From Bryobacterales bacterium (lineage in GTDB: Bacteria; Acidobacteriota; Terriglobia; Bryobacterales; Bryobacteraceae), in the NCBI GenBank assembly GCA_003487005.1, contig DNFG01000439.1:1-8891 (forward strand): a stretch of DNA of 8,891 nucleotides. Reading direction: 5' to 3'. Shown here in pieces: positions 1-7,057 of this stretch. Below the pieces are notes generated by a model. That model ran no database searches. It saw only the letters and a program-made list of their open reading frames with translations, and was not told where the DNA came from. Numbering within the stretch: the stretch's first letter is position 1; every line of letters begins with the position of its first letter. Made by a program: the position numbers and the translations under genes.

Positions 1-660
1 AATGAGACGGCCCCCCCCGAGATCTCCCCTCTCCCCCTCCCCGGCGCTCTCCCGATCTATTCCGCTGGGCGGCAGGAAGGGGAGGGGGCGAGTCCGGCGG
101 CACCGGCGGCGCGCGGGCGGTCGCTGGCGGAGGTGGCGCGGCAAAGGCGGTCGGCTCTGGATTTCACTGGCGGGGCGCGGCGGATCGGGATTGATCAACT
201 TGAGGCGCTATTGGGGTGGGCGCGTCAGCCGTTTTCGGCCGATTGGGAGGGGCGGTTTGTGCGGCTTTGGCTCTATGTCCACCGGGTGGAGGGTCTGGCG
301 CCGGGCATTTATGATGACGGATTGCGGATGGTGCGCGAGGGGGATCAGCGGGTGGCGGCGGCGGGGTTGAGTCTGGGGCAGGATCTGGCTGGGAACGCTT
401 GTGTGGCGTTCTCGATGGTGGCAGACCTGGAGCGGATCACGGATTTGTACAGGGACCGGGGCTACCGGATGGCCCACTGGGAGGCGGGGATGATTGGGCA
501 GCGGATGTACCTGGCGGCGACGGCGATGGGCTTCGGCGCGACGGGGATCGGGGCGTTTTTTGACGACCGTGTGCGGGGGTACCTTGGTTTCGAACAGGGT
601 GAGGTGGTGTATCACTATGCGTGCGGGTATCCGGTAGTGGATCCGAGACTGGCGGGCTAG
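1..660 (+). CDS. SagB-type nitroreductase-family oxidoreductase, C-terminal part (5' end outside window)
   Basis: This is the C-terminal 219 residues of an FMN-dependent nitroreductase-fold protein, most like the SagB/ThcOx dehydrogenase family. The frame is open from base 1 to the TAG at 658-660. An internal GTG at 133 would give 175 residues, but it would cut into the helix that leads to the flavin-binding RRSALDF motif (about residues 50-56 of the visible part). The preceding Pro/Ala-rich stretch looks like an interdomain linker, so I read the gene as entering from the left. Two-domain SagB-like proteins of about 500 residues are known, and this would be the second domain. Near the C-terminus the pattern MYLAATAMGFGATGIGAFFDD is typical of the family's flavin-contacting helix and loop. 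Family members oxidise azoline rings or other small substrates; the substrate here is unknown. No peptide-maturation partner is visible. It is separated from dnaK by about 200 bases and is probably an independent unit. Confidence 0.75.
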   Translation, partial: NETAPPEISPLPLPGALPIYSAGRQEGEGASPAAPAARGRSLAEVARQRRSALDFTGGARRIGIDQLEALLGWARQPFSADWEGRFVRLWLYVHRVEGLAPGIYDDGLRMVREGDQRVAAAGLSLGQDLAGNACVAFSMVADLERITDLYRDRGYRMAHWEAGMIGQRMYLAATAMGFGATGIGAFFDDRVRGYLGFEQGEVVYHYACGYPVVDPRLAG

Positions 661-737
661 GCGGAAGCGTCTTGATTTTTCAGTAAGTTAGTGGGGCCGG
701 ACAGCCCGGGGCGAAGTTGAAGGTATTTGTGAGTGTT

Positions 738-758
738 CTTGACAACCAAAGACTAAGG
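738..758. promoter_or_regulatory. Candidate HspR operator (degenerate HAIR element)
   Basis: The HAIR consensus bound by HspR is CTTGAGT-N7-ACTCAAG. Here CTTGACA (738-744) is followed by exactly seven bases and then ACTAAGG (752-758). Each arm matches 5 of 7 positions. The element covers the -35 box and most of the promoter spacer, a position suited to repression, and an HspR-type gene lies in the same operon. The arms pair poorly with each other (3 of 7), and part of the left-arm match is forced by the -35 box, so this is a plausible but unproven site. Confidence 0.45.
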
Positions 759-766
759 TTTAATAC
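739..766 (+). promoter_or_regulatory. Sigma70-type promoter for dnaK-dnaJ-hspR
   Basis: A perfect -35 hexamer TTGACA (739-744) is followed after 16 bases by TAATAC (761-766), a 4-of-6 match to the -10 consensus TATAAT. The spacer is one base short of the 17-base optimum. Transcription would start near 773, giving a leader of about 85 bases before the dnaK ATG. The site lies in an AT-richer patch. A housekeeping promoter under repressor control is what is expected for HspR-regulated chaperone operons. Confidence 0.7.
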
Positions 767-843
767 TAGAAGAAGGCGCAGACCTGAGCAGACTCCTGAA
801 GAGCCTTGGGCGCCGTGGATTTGAGAGCGAGACAATCAGACAA

Positions 844-848
844 GAGGA
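844..848 (+). promoter_or_regulatory. Ribosome binding site deciding the dnaK start
   Basis: GAGGA lies 10 bases before the ATG at 859 but only one base before the in-frame GTG at 850. The spacing rules out GTG850, and the ATG start gives the canonical DnaK N-terminus [14 protein letters not shown]. Confidence 0.7.
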
Positions 849-858
849 AGTGAGCGGC

Positions 859-2778
859 ATGAGCAAGATTATTGGGATTGACCTTGGCACCACCAATTCG
901 GTGGTGGCGGTGATGGAAGGTGGGCAGCCGGTTGTGATTCCGAACCAGGAAGGCGGCCGGACGACGCCGTCGATCGTCGGTTTCGCGAAGTCCGGGGACC
1001 GGTTGGTGGGTCAGGTGGCGAAGCGGCAGGCGGTGACGAACCCCGAGAACACGATCTATTCGATCAAGCGGTTCATGGGGCGGCGGTTTGACGAAGTGGC
1101 GCAGGAGACCAAGCTGGTCCCCTACCACATTGTCAAGGGAGATCAGGGTGATGCCCGGGTGGATGCCCAGGGCAAGAAGCAGGCGCCGCCCGAGGTCTCG
1201 GCGATGATCCTGACGAAGTTGAAGGAGGCGGCCGAGGCGTATCTGGGCGAGAAGGTGACGCAGGCGGTGATCACGGTGCCGGCGTACTTCAACGATGCGC
1301 AGCGGCAGGCGACGAAGGACGCGGGTCAGATCGCCGGGCTTGAGGTGTTGCGGATCATCAATGAGCCGACGGCGGCGGCGCTCGCTTACGGGTTGGACAA
1401 GAAGAAGGAAGAACGGATTGCCGTCTATGATTTCGGCGGCGGCACGTTCGACATCTCGATTCTCGAGGTGGGCGACGGCGTGGTGGAGGTGAAGTCCACC
1501 AACGGCGACACGCATTTGGGCGGCGACAACATCGACCAGCACCTGGTGGACTGGCTGATTGAGGAGTTCAAGAAGGACGAGGGCGTCGATCTGTCGAAGG
1601 ACCGGATGGCGCTGCAGCGGTTGAAGGAAGCGGCCGAGAAGGCCAAGATCGAGTTGTCGTCGGCGATGGAGACCGAGATCAACCTGCCATTCATCTATGG
1701 CGATCCGCAGACGGGCGCGAAGCACATGGTGAAGTCGCTGACGCGGGCGAGATTCGAGCAGATGATCGAGGACATTTTGCAGCGTTCGGTGGGTCCGTGC
1801 AAGCAGGCGCTTTCGGACGCGGGCATGACGGCTGGGCAGATCGACGAAGTGGTGCTGGTGGGCGGTTCGACGCGCATTCCGCGGGTGCAGGCCATTGTGA
1901 AGGAAGTGTTCGGCAAGGAGCCGAACAAGACGGTGAATCCGGACGAAGTGGTGGCGGTGGGCGCGGCGGTGCAGGGCGGCGTGCTGGGCGGCGAAGTGAA
2001 GGATGTGCTGCTGCTGGACGTGACGCCGCTCTCGCTGGGCATCGAGACGCTGGGCGGGGTGTTCACGAAGCTGATCGAGCGCAACACGACGATACCGACG
2101 CGCAAGAGCGAGGTGTTCTCGACGGCTTCGGATTCGCAGACGTCGGTCGAAATCAAGGTCTACCAGGGCGAGCGCGCGATGGCGCGGGACAACCGGATGC
2201 TGGGCGTGTTCCAGTTGGTGGGGATTCCGCCGGCGCCGCGCGGCGTTCCGCAGATCGAGGTGACGTTCGACATCGACGCGAACGGCATTCTGCACGTGAC
2301 GGCAAAGGATCGGGCGACGAACAACGAGCAGAAGATCACGATCACGTCTTCCTCTGGCCTCAGCAAGGACGAAGTGGAGAAGATGGCGCGCGATGCCGAC
2401 TCCCACAAGGCCGACGACGAGAAGCGGCGCGAGGAGATCGAAGTTCGAAACCACCTGGATTCAGCGGTTTACAGTGCCGAGAAGACCCTGAAGGAACACC
2501 GCGACAAGGTGAGCGAACAGGACGCGAAGAACGTCGAGGAGGCTGTCGCCGAAGCCCGCAAGGCGATGGAAGCTGGCGGCGTGGACGGCATGAAGGCCGC
2601 GCAGGAGAGGCTGTTGCAGGCGAGTCACAAGCTGGCCGAGGTGATGTACCAGCAGGCAGCGCAGCAGCAGGCTCCCCCCTCGGGCGACGGCGCGGCGCCC
2701 GGGGCCGAAGACACCACGGCGAAGAAGGACGACGTGGTGGACGCCGAGTTCGTTGACGTCGACGAGAACAAGAAGTAA
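859..2778 (+). CDS. dnaK: Molecular chaperone DnaK (Hsp70)
   Basis: DnaK is the cytoplasmic Hsp70 ATPase that binds exposed hydrophobic segments of unfolded proteins, in a cycle driven by DnaJ and GrpE. At 639 residues it has the usual length. All three Hsp70 signatures are visible: IDLGTTNS (residues 7-14), [14 protein letters not shown] (189-202) and the [14 protein letters not shown] block (from 331). The hydrophobic interdomain linker VLLLD is at 383-387, followed by the substrate-binding beta domain and the helical lid (roughly 500-600). The tail is acidic after a Gln/Ala/Pro-rich stretch and ends [12 protein letters not shown], close to the usual bacterial DnaK end. It is the first gene of a dnaK-dnaJ-hspR operon, with 27 bases to dnaJ. 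In HspR systems DnaK also serves as co-repressor, which would give a feedback loop here. A long open frame on the opposite strand (766-2454) is a codon-bias shadow. Confidence 0.98.
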   Translation: MSKIIGIDLGTTNSVVAVMEGGQPVVIPNQEGGRTTPSIVGFAKSGDRLVGQVAKRQAVTNPENTIYSIKRFMGRRFDEVAQETKLVPYHIVKGDQGDARVDAQGKKQAPPEVSAMILTKLKEAAEAYLGEKVTQAVITVPAYFNDAQRQATKDAGQIAGLEVLRIINEPTAAALAYGLDKKKEERIAVYDFGGGTFDISILEVGDGVVEVKSTNGDTHLGGDNIDQHLVDWLIEEFKKDEGVDLSKDRMALQRLKEAAEKAKIELSSAMETEINLPFIYGDPQTGAKHMVKSLTRARFEQMIEDILQRSVGPCKQALSDAGMTAGQIDEVVLVGGSTRIPRVQAIVKEVFGKEPNKTVNPDEVVAVGAAVQGGVLGGEVKDVLLLDVTPLSLGIETLGGVFTKLIERNTTIPTRKSEVFSTASDSQTSVEIKVYQGERAMARDNRMLGVFQLVGIPPAPRGVPQIEVTFDIDANGILHVTAKDRATNNEQKITITSSSGLSKDEVEKMARDADSHKADDEKRREEIEVRNHLDSAVYSAEKTLKEHRDKVSEQDAKNVEEAVAEARKAMEAGGVDGMKAAQERLLQASHKLAEVMYQQAAQQQAPPSGDGAAPGAEDTTAKKDDVVDAEFVDVDENKK

Positions 2779-2805
2779 GGGTTCAGGAAGGATAGCGGGC
2801 AAGCC

Positions 2806-3987
2806 ATGGCGGCCACGAAGGACTACTACCAGTCGCTTGGCATCAAGCGGGACGCCTCTTCGGACGAGATCCGGAAAGCGTACCGCCGGCTTGCCCGCAA
2901 GTATCACCCGGATCTGAACCCCGGCGACAAAGCCGCGGAAGACCGTTTCAAGGAGATTCAGGAGGCTTACGACGTCCTGAATGATGCCAAGAAGCGGAAA
3001 ATGTACGATCAGTTTGGTTTTTATTCCGACCAGGGCTTCGCCGCGGGGGGTGCCCAGCAGGGGCCGAACCCGGGGTTTGGTTTTGGCGGATTCGACTTTT
3101 CGGAGGCGTTCGGCGGGGCGGCGGGCGCGGGCGCTGGTGGAGCGCGAGGCGGATTCGGCGGGGGCGGCGGGTTCAGCGACCTGTTCAGCCAGTTTTTTGG
3201 AAGGAAAGGCGAAGGGGGGCCGCATTCGGGCGCCCCTGCGCCGGAAAAAGGCTCCGATCTCGAGTATGCGCTGCGGATAGACTTCTGGCAGTCGATCCGG
3301 GGGGCGCAGGTCCGGCTGAACATTCACCGGCTGGAGGGCTGCGCGGCGTGCCGGGGGACGGGTTCAGGGGGCGGTGCGTCGAACACGTGTCCGCAGTGCA
3401 ACGGGTCTGGCAATGTGACGCAGATGGCGGGGGCGATGCGCTTCAGCCTGACGTGTCCGAAGTGCAATGGGACGGGGCGGTTGCGGAATGCCTGCCCGCG
3501 GTGCCGGGGCGAGGGCCGGGTGACGGCGGACGAAAGCGTGGAAGTGCGGATTCCGGCGGGGGCGTCGGAGGGTTCCCGGCTGCGCGTGGCCGGAAAGGGC
3601 AATGCGGGGACGCTGGGCGCGCCGGCAGGAGATCTGTACATCACCGTTCGCGTGGATCCGCACTCGTTTTTCTCGCGTGAAGGGGACGATATTCTGATCC
3701 GGGTGCCGGTGAGTGTGAGTGAAGCCGGATTGGGGGCGAAGATCGAGGTGCCGACGATCGACGGCCGCGCGCTGTTGAAGATTCCACAGGGGACGCAGAA
3801 CGGGCAGAAGTTCCGGCTGCGGGAGAAGGGCGTTTTCAGTGCGCGGAAGGGGACGCGGGGGGATCAGATCGTCGAAATTTCGATTCAATCGCCCGATGTG
3901 CGCGACGAGCGGACGCGGGAGTTGTTGAAGCAACTGGCGCAGGTGGACGGGCGAGACCCGCGCGCTGAACTGTGGGCGAAGGTATAG
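2806..3987 (+). CDS. dnaJ: Chaperone DnaJ (type I Hsp40)
   Basis: DnaJ is the cytoplasmic Hsp40 that delivers unfolded clients to DnaK and stimulates its ATPase. At 393 residues it is of normal length (usually about 370-390). The J domain spans about residues 5-70, with the essential HPD at 34-36. A Gly/Phe-rich segment follows at about 75-140, longer and more glycine/alanine-rich than in E. coli. Four CxxCxGxG zinc motifs begin at C179, C195, C217 and C230, so both zinc sites are complete and this is a type I protein rather than CbpA-like. The C-terminal client-binding beta domains follow. An AGGAAGGA sequence at 2785-2792 sits 13 bases before the ATG, somewhat far but the best available. 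grpE is not between dnaK and dnaJ, unlike the common dnaK-grpE-dnaJ order. Four bases separate the stop from hspR. Confidence 0.96.
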   Translation: MAATKDYYQSLGIKRDASSDEIRKAYRRLARKYHPDLNPGDKAAEDRFKEIQEAYDVLNDAKKRKMYDQFGFYSDQGFAAGGAQQGPNPGFGFGGFDFSEAFGGAAGAGAGGARGGFGGGGGFSDLFSQFFGRKGEGGPHSGAPAPEKGSDLEYALRIDFWQSIRGAQVRLNIHRLEGCAACRGTGSGGGASNTCPQCNGSGNVTQMAGAMRFSLTCPKCNGTGRLRNACPRCRGEGRVTADESVEVRIPAGASEGSRLRVAGKGNAGTLGAPAGDLYITVRVDPHSFFSREGDDILIRVPVSVSEAGLGAKIEVPTIDGRALLKIPQGTQNGQKFRLREKGVFSARKGTRGDQIVEISIQSPDVRDERTRELLKQLAQVDGRDPRAELWAKV

Positions 3988-3991
3988 AGAC

Positions 3992-4405
3992 GTGGCGAAG
4001 ACCCGGGCCAGAGCGGCATACATGATCTCGGCGGTGGCCGAGAAGTACGAGATCCACCCGCAGACGCTGCGGATGTACGAGCGGGAAGGGCTGCTGAAGC
4101 CGTCGCGGAGCGAGGGGAACACACGGCTGTATACGGACGAGGACTTGCAGCGGCTGGAAGTGATTCTGGAGTTGACGCGGGAGTTGGGGGTCAATCTGGC
4201 GGGGGTGGAGATCATCCTGAACATGCGCGAGAAGATGGCGGCGATGCAGGAGCAGATCGAACAGTTCGTGGCGGAGTTGAATGTGGAGTTGGGGAGGAAG
4301 GCGCGTCCGGCTGAGAGTGGGGAGCGGCACGCGCTGATGCGGGTGGCGCGGGTGGAATCAGTGGAAACGCCGCCACCCGTGGTGGGGCGGCGGCGAAAGG
4401 CGTAA
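3992..4405 (+). CDS. hspR: Heat-shock repressor HspR (MerR family)
   Basis: This is a 137-residue MerR-family regulator of the HspR type, which represses chaperone operons by binding HAIR operators, usually aided by DnaK. The N-terminal winged helix-turn-helix covers about residues 10-75 and contains YMISAVAEKY, IHPQTLRMYEREGLLKPSR and EGNTRLY (about 41-47), a pattern strongly characteristic of HspR. Residues about 58-72 (ELTRELGVNLAGVEIIL) match the conserved HspR continuation. A Met/Gln/Glu-rich helix at about 75-97 probably forms the dimerising coiled coil. The Arg/Pro-rich tail is poorly conserved. The start is GTG, four bases after the dnaJ stop, with GAAGG (3978-3982) nine bases upstream. 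An in-frame ATG at 4022 would remove the tyrosine before the helix-turn-helix and is less likely. Its place at the end of the operon suggests autoregulation. Confidence 0.92.
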   Translation: MAKTRARAAYMISAVAEKYEIHPQTLRMYEREGLLKPSRSEGNTRLYTDEDLQRLEVILELTRELGVNLAGVEIILNMREKMAAMQEQIEQFVAELNVELGRKARPAESGERHALMRVARVESVETPPPVVGRRRKA

Positions 4406-4421
4406 TTGCCCGCGAGGCGGA

Positions 4422-4427
4422 TACAAT
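4422..4427 (+). promoter_or_regulatory. Possible -10 box upstream of the PIG-L gene
   Basis: TACAAT matches the -10 consensus TATAAT at 5 of 6 positions and lies in the 46-base gap after hspR. No good -35 hexamer sits 16-18 bases upstream (the 17-base position reads GGCGTA). The promoter would therefore be weak, activator-dependent, or served by another sigma factor. A start near 4434 would leave a leader of only about 18 bases. Confidence 0.4.
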
Positions 4428-4428
4428 A

Positions 4429-4440
4429 GGGAAACTTCCC
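4429..4440. repeat. Short inverted repeat GGGAA-AC-TTCCC
   Basis: This is a perfect 5-bp dyad with a two-base centre, starting immediately after the TACAAT box and covering the expected transcription start. The position would suit an operator, but the length is short enough to be chance. The following 11 bases up to the ATG contain only a weak Shine-Dalgarno match (GGAT at 4443-4446). Confidence 0.3.
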
Positions 4441-4451
4441 CTGGATCCGCT

Positions 4452-6935
4452 ATGTCTCAGACCAAAACTGCACTGCTGTGGATGGCGCTTTCGCTGGCGC
4501 CGGTTGGGCTGGAGGCGCAGGCTGTCCGGCGGGCGCCGGGGTCGGCGGAGTTGAAGCACCGGATCGAGAAGTTGCGGACGGTGGGCCGGGTGTTGATGAT
4601 CGCGGCGCATCCGGACGACGAAAACACGGCGTTTCTGGCGTATTGCGCACAGGGGCGGAAGTTGCGGACGGCATATCTGTCGCTGACGCGGGGCGAGGGA
4701 GGGCAGAACCTGATCGGAAGCGAGCAGGGGGCGCTGCTGGGGGTGATCCGGACGCAGGAGTTGTTGGCGGCCCGGCGGATCGACGGGGCGGAGCAGTATT
4801 TCACACGCGCGATTGACTTCGGATTCAGCAAAAGTGCGCCTGAATCGCTCCAAAAGTGGGGCGAAGAGGCGGTTTTGGGCGATGTTGTGCAAGTGATCCG
4901 GGAGTTCCGGCCGGATGTGATCGTCAACCGGTTCTCGGGGACGCCGCGCGACGGGCACGGGCACCATCAGGCGTCGGCGCTGTTGGGGAAGGAGGCATTC
5001 CGGGCGGCGGCGGACCCGGCGCGGTTCCCGGAGCGGGGGCGGGCATGGCAGGCGAAGCGGCTGTTGTGGAACGGGTTCAGTTTCTCGCGGGCGCAGGAGC
5101 AGGAACTGGAGAAGATGCCGAAGGGGCTGAAGGTGGACCTGGGGGAGTTTGACGCGCTGCTGGGGTATTCGTACGGCGAGTTGGCGGGGATCAGCCGGAG
5201 CCAGCACCGGAGCCAGGGGATGGGCTCGGCGGAGCGGCGGGGGAGCGTGGCGAATCATCTGTTCGTGGTTGATGGGGCGGCGGCGGAGACGGACTGGCTG
5301 GAGGGGTTGGACCTGACCTGGCAGCGGATTCCGGGGGGCGCGGCGGTGGAAGAAGCGCTGGCGCGGGCCGACCGCGAGTTTGACGTGAATCACCCGGAGC
5401 GGGTGTTGGGCGCGTTGGTGGAGGCGCGGCGGCGGATAGCGGCGCTGGAGCAGGTGGACGCCAAGGCGCGTGTCGAGGAAGCGGATGAAGCAATCGCTCT
5501 GGCGGCGGGGTTGTGGCTGGATGTGAGCGTGAACGTGGGGGAGGCGGCGCCGGGGGAGACGGTCCGGCTGACATTGACGGCGGTAAGCCGCATGGCCGAA
5601 GGGGTGACGCTGGAGCGGGTGGCGGTGACTGGGATGCCGGGGGCGCCAGTTCTGTTCGACCAACCGGCGGAGCTAGAGCGGAACAAAGCGGTGACAGCGA
5701 GCGCGCAGTTTCGGATTCCGGAGGGACAGGCGTGGACGCAGCCGTTCTGGCTGGCGCGACCGGCGGCGGGGAATCTGTACACAGTGACGCCGGAGTCAGT
5801 CGGGCGGGCGGAAGGCGCGCCGGCGCTGGAGGCGGAGTTCCTGATCCGGGTTGGGGGCGAGCGGATCGTGCTGAAGAAGCCGGTGGAGTGCCGGTATGTG
5901 GACCGGGTCCGGGGCGAAATGACGCGGCCGTTTGCGGTGGCTCCCGCGGTGGCGGTGCGAATTCCGGGGCATTCGTTGCTGTTTCCAGACACGAAGGCGC
6001 GTCCGGTGACGGTGGAGGCGCGGGCGCTGGCTGGCGGGGCAAAGGCGGTGCTGCGGCTGAAGACACCAGCGGGGTGGAGGGTGGAACCGGCGGAGGTGGC
6101 TTTTGAGGCGAAGGAGAAGGGTGAGCAGAAGGCGATCGTCTTCCAGGTGACGCCGGGCGCGGCGGGGGGCGCGTTAACGGTCGAGGGTGCGCACGAGGTG
6201 ACGCGGATCGAGTACGAACACATTCCTGTACAGACGATTCAGCCGCCGGCGTCGGCGCGGGTGGTCCGGGCGGATGTCCAGATGAGGGCGAAGCGGATCG
6301 GGTATGTGATGGGGGCGGGCGACGAGGTGCCCGCGGCGTTGCGGCAGATGGGAGCGGAGGTTGAACTGCTGGACGCGGCGGCGCTGGCGCACGGGGATCT
6401 GTCACGGTATCAGGCGATTGTGACGGGCGTCCGGGCATGGAACGTGCGCGAGGACTTGCGGAGCGCGCACGAGCGGCTGAAAGAGTTCGCGCGGGCCGGC
6501 GGGACGGTGGTGGTGCAGTACAACATCCAGGACGGGGTGTTCTTCGGGAGTGAGGCGGGAACGCTGAAGAATCTGGGCCCGCTGCCCGTCAAAATCAGCC
6601 GCGACCGCGTGACGGTGGAGGAGGCGGAGGTCCGGGTGCTGAAGCCGGATCACGTGCTACTACGGGGGCCGAACGCGATTACGGCGGCGGATTTCGAGGG
6701 CTGGGTGCAGGAGCGTGGGCTGTACTTCCCAGGCGAATGGGACTCGGGCTACGACGCGCTGCTGGAGATGAATGACCCCGGCGAAGAGCCACTGCGGAGC
6801 GGCCTGCTCGCCGCGCGAACCGGCCGGGGGTGGTATGTTTTGACTTCCCTGAGTTTCTTCCGGCAGTTGCCTGCGGGCGTGCCGGGGGCGTACCGGCTGT
6901 TTGCGAATCTGGTGAGCGGAGGGGCTGGTCAATGA
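4452..6935 (+). CDS. Secreted PIG-L (LmbE-like) deacetylase-family protein with C-terminal amidotransferase-like domain
   Basis: An 827-residue exported protein. A short signal peptide (hydrophobic core about residues 7-20) probably ends after EAQA (21-24). The PIG-L domain follows at about 40-300. Its zinc motif AHPDDE has H53, D55 and D56, and the second motif DGHGHHQAS (167-175) supplies the further His ligand, probably H172. The family hydrolyses N-acetyl groups, for example on N-acetylglucosamine derivatives. A region at about 350-600 is predicted beta-sandwich; two segments (about 354-430 and 517-580) look like NEW3-type bacterial Ig-like modules. From about 613 to the end it resembles a class I glutamine amidotransferase/ThuA-like fold (RIGYVMGAGDEVPAALRQMGAEVELL). 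The usual nucleophile elbow cysteine is absent, so this part is probably binding or structural. The fusion is much longer than single-domain PIG-L enzymes (about 230-300 residues). Its stop overlaps the next start (ATGA). The substrate is unknown. Confidence 0.85.
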   Translation: MSQTKTALLWMALSLAPVGLEAQAVRRAPGSAELKHRIEKLRTVGRVLMIAAHPDDENTAFLAYCAQGRKLRTAYLSLTRGEGGQNLIGSEQGALLGVIRTQELLAARRIDGAEQYFTRAIDFGFSKSAPESLQKWGEEAVLGDVVQVIREFRPDVIVNRFSGTPRDGHGHHQASALLGKEAFRAAADPARFPERGRAWQAKRLLWNGFSFSRAQEQELEKMPKGLKVDLGEFDALLGYSYGELAGISRSQHRSQGMGSAERRGSVANHLFVVDGAAAETDWLEGLDLTWQRIPGGAAVEEALARADREFDVNHPERVLGALVEARRRIAALEQVDAKARVEEADEAIALAAGLWLDVSVNVGEAAPGETVRLTLTAVSRMAEGVTLERVAVTGMPGAPVLFDQPAELERNKAVTASAQFRIPEGQAWTQPFWLARPAAGNLYTVTPESVGRAEGAPALEAEFLIRVGGERIVLKKPVECRYVDRVRGEMTRPFAVAPAVAVRIPGHSLLFPDTKARPVTVEARALAGGAKAVLRLKTPAGWRVEPAEVAFEAKEKGEQKAIVFQVTPGAAGGALTVEGAHEVTRIEYEHIPVQTIQPPASARVVRADVQMRAKRIGYVMGAGDEVPAALRQMGAEVELLDAAALAHGDLSRYQAIVTGVRAWNVREDLRSAHERLKEFARAGGTVVVQYNIQDGVFFGSEAGTLKNLGPLPVKISRDRVTVEEAEVRVLKPDHVLLRGPNAITAADFEGWVQERGLYFPGEWDSGYDALLEMNDPGEEPLRSGLLAARTGRGWYVLTSLSFFRQLPAGVPGAYRLFANLVSGGAGQ
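6918..6922 (+). promoter_or_regulatory. Ribosome binding site of the 41-residue membrane protein
   Basis: GGAGG lies nine bases before the ATG at 6932, inside the end of the PIG-L gene. It is the strongest Shine-Dalgarno match in the cluster and supports the reality of the tiny gene and its start. The longer in-frame extension back to 6830 lies wholly within PIG-L coding sequence and is rejected. Confidence 0.65.
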
Positions 6936-7057
6936 ACGAAGAGCAGGAAGGTCCGCCGGTCTTTGGGTCTTGGCGGCGGATTTATTGGGCCGTGGGGCTG
7001 TACCTGGTGGCGGTGATCGTGCTGTTTTCGGTCTTCACGAGGGTATTTAACCGGTGA
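6932..7057 (+). CDS. Small single-span membrane protein, probable symporter accessory subunit
   Basis: A 41-residue protein. An acidic, proline-containing N-terminus (MNEEQEGPPVFGSWRR, residues 1-16) is followed by one hydrophobic span, about 17-36, and a short basic end (R37 to R41). By the positive-inside rule the charges on the two flanks are nearly balanced, so topology is uncertain. The start overlaps the PIG-L stop as ATGA, and its own stop overlaps the symporter GTG as GTGA, so the three genes are translationally coupled. Some SSS transporters have small partner proteins (DUF485 with acetate permeases, DUF4212 with others); this one is shorter and has a single span. I recall similar short proteins with a GSW-R-Y motif next to SSS genes in Acidobacteriota and other phyla, but could not check it. 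The function is inferred from position only. Confidence 0.75.
   Translation: MNEEQEGPPVFGSWRRIYWAVGLYLVAVIVLFSVFTRVFNR

Larger units (their letters stand above)
661..858 (+). other. Intergenic region upstream of dnaK
   Basis: This 198-base gap is less GC-rich than its surroundings. It holds the dnaK promoter, a HAIR-like dyad and a leader of roughly 85 bases, annotated separately. I see no convincing terminator for the upstream gene: the only short GC stem (GGGC/GCCC around 694-707) has no following T-run. No CIRCE element (TTAGCACTC-N9-GAGTGCTAA) is visible, which agrees with control by HspR rather than HrcA. Confidence 0.6.

Noticed and set aside
2..370. 122-residue + strand frame at the left edge
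   Set aside because: Arg/Gly-rich and out of frame with the nitroreductase domain that covers the same bases; a shadow.
783..801. CCTGAGC...ACTC...AAG as a second HAIR element in the dnaK leader
   Set aside because: The left arm matches 5 of 7, but the right arm fits only if a three-base insertion is allowed; spacing is wrong for HspR.
850..858. GTG at 850 as the dnaK start
   Set aside because: The GAGGA site would be only one base away, and the canonical DnaK N-terminus begins at the ATG at 859.
766..2454. 562-residue open frame on the minus strand opposite dnaK
   Set aside because: Antisense frames over dnaK are a well-known effect of GC-rich codon bias. The translation is Arg/His/Leu-rich with no recognisable domain, while the + strand is unmistakably DnaK.
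4212..5663. 483-residue minus-strand frame over hspR and the PIG-L gene
   Set aside because: Arg/Pro/His-rich low-complexity translation spanning two confident + strand genes and their gap; a composition shadow.
5191..6438. 415-residue minus-strand Pro/Ser/Ala-rich frame
   Set aside because: Lies wholly inside the PIG-L gene and is low-complexity; a shadow of G-rich codons.
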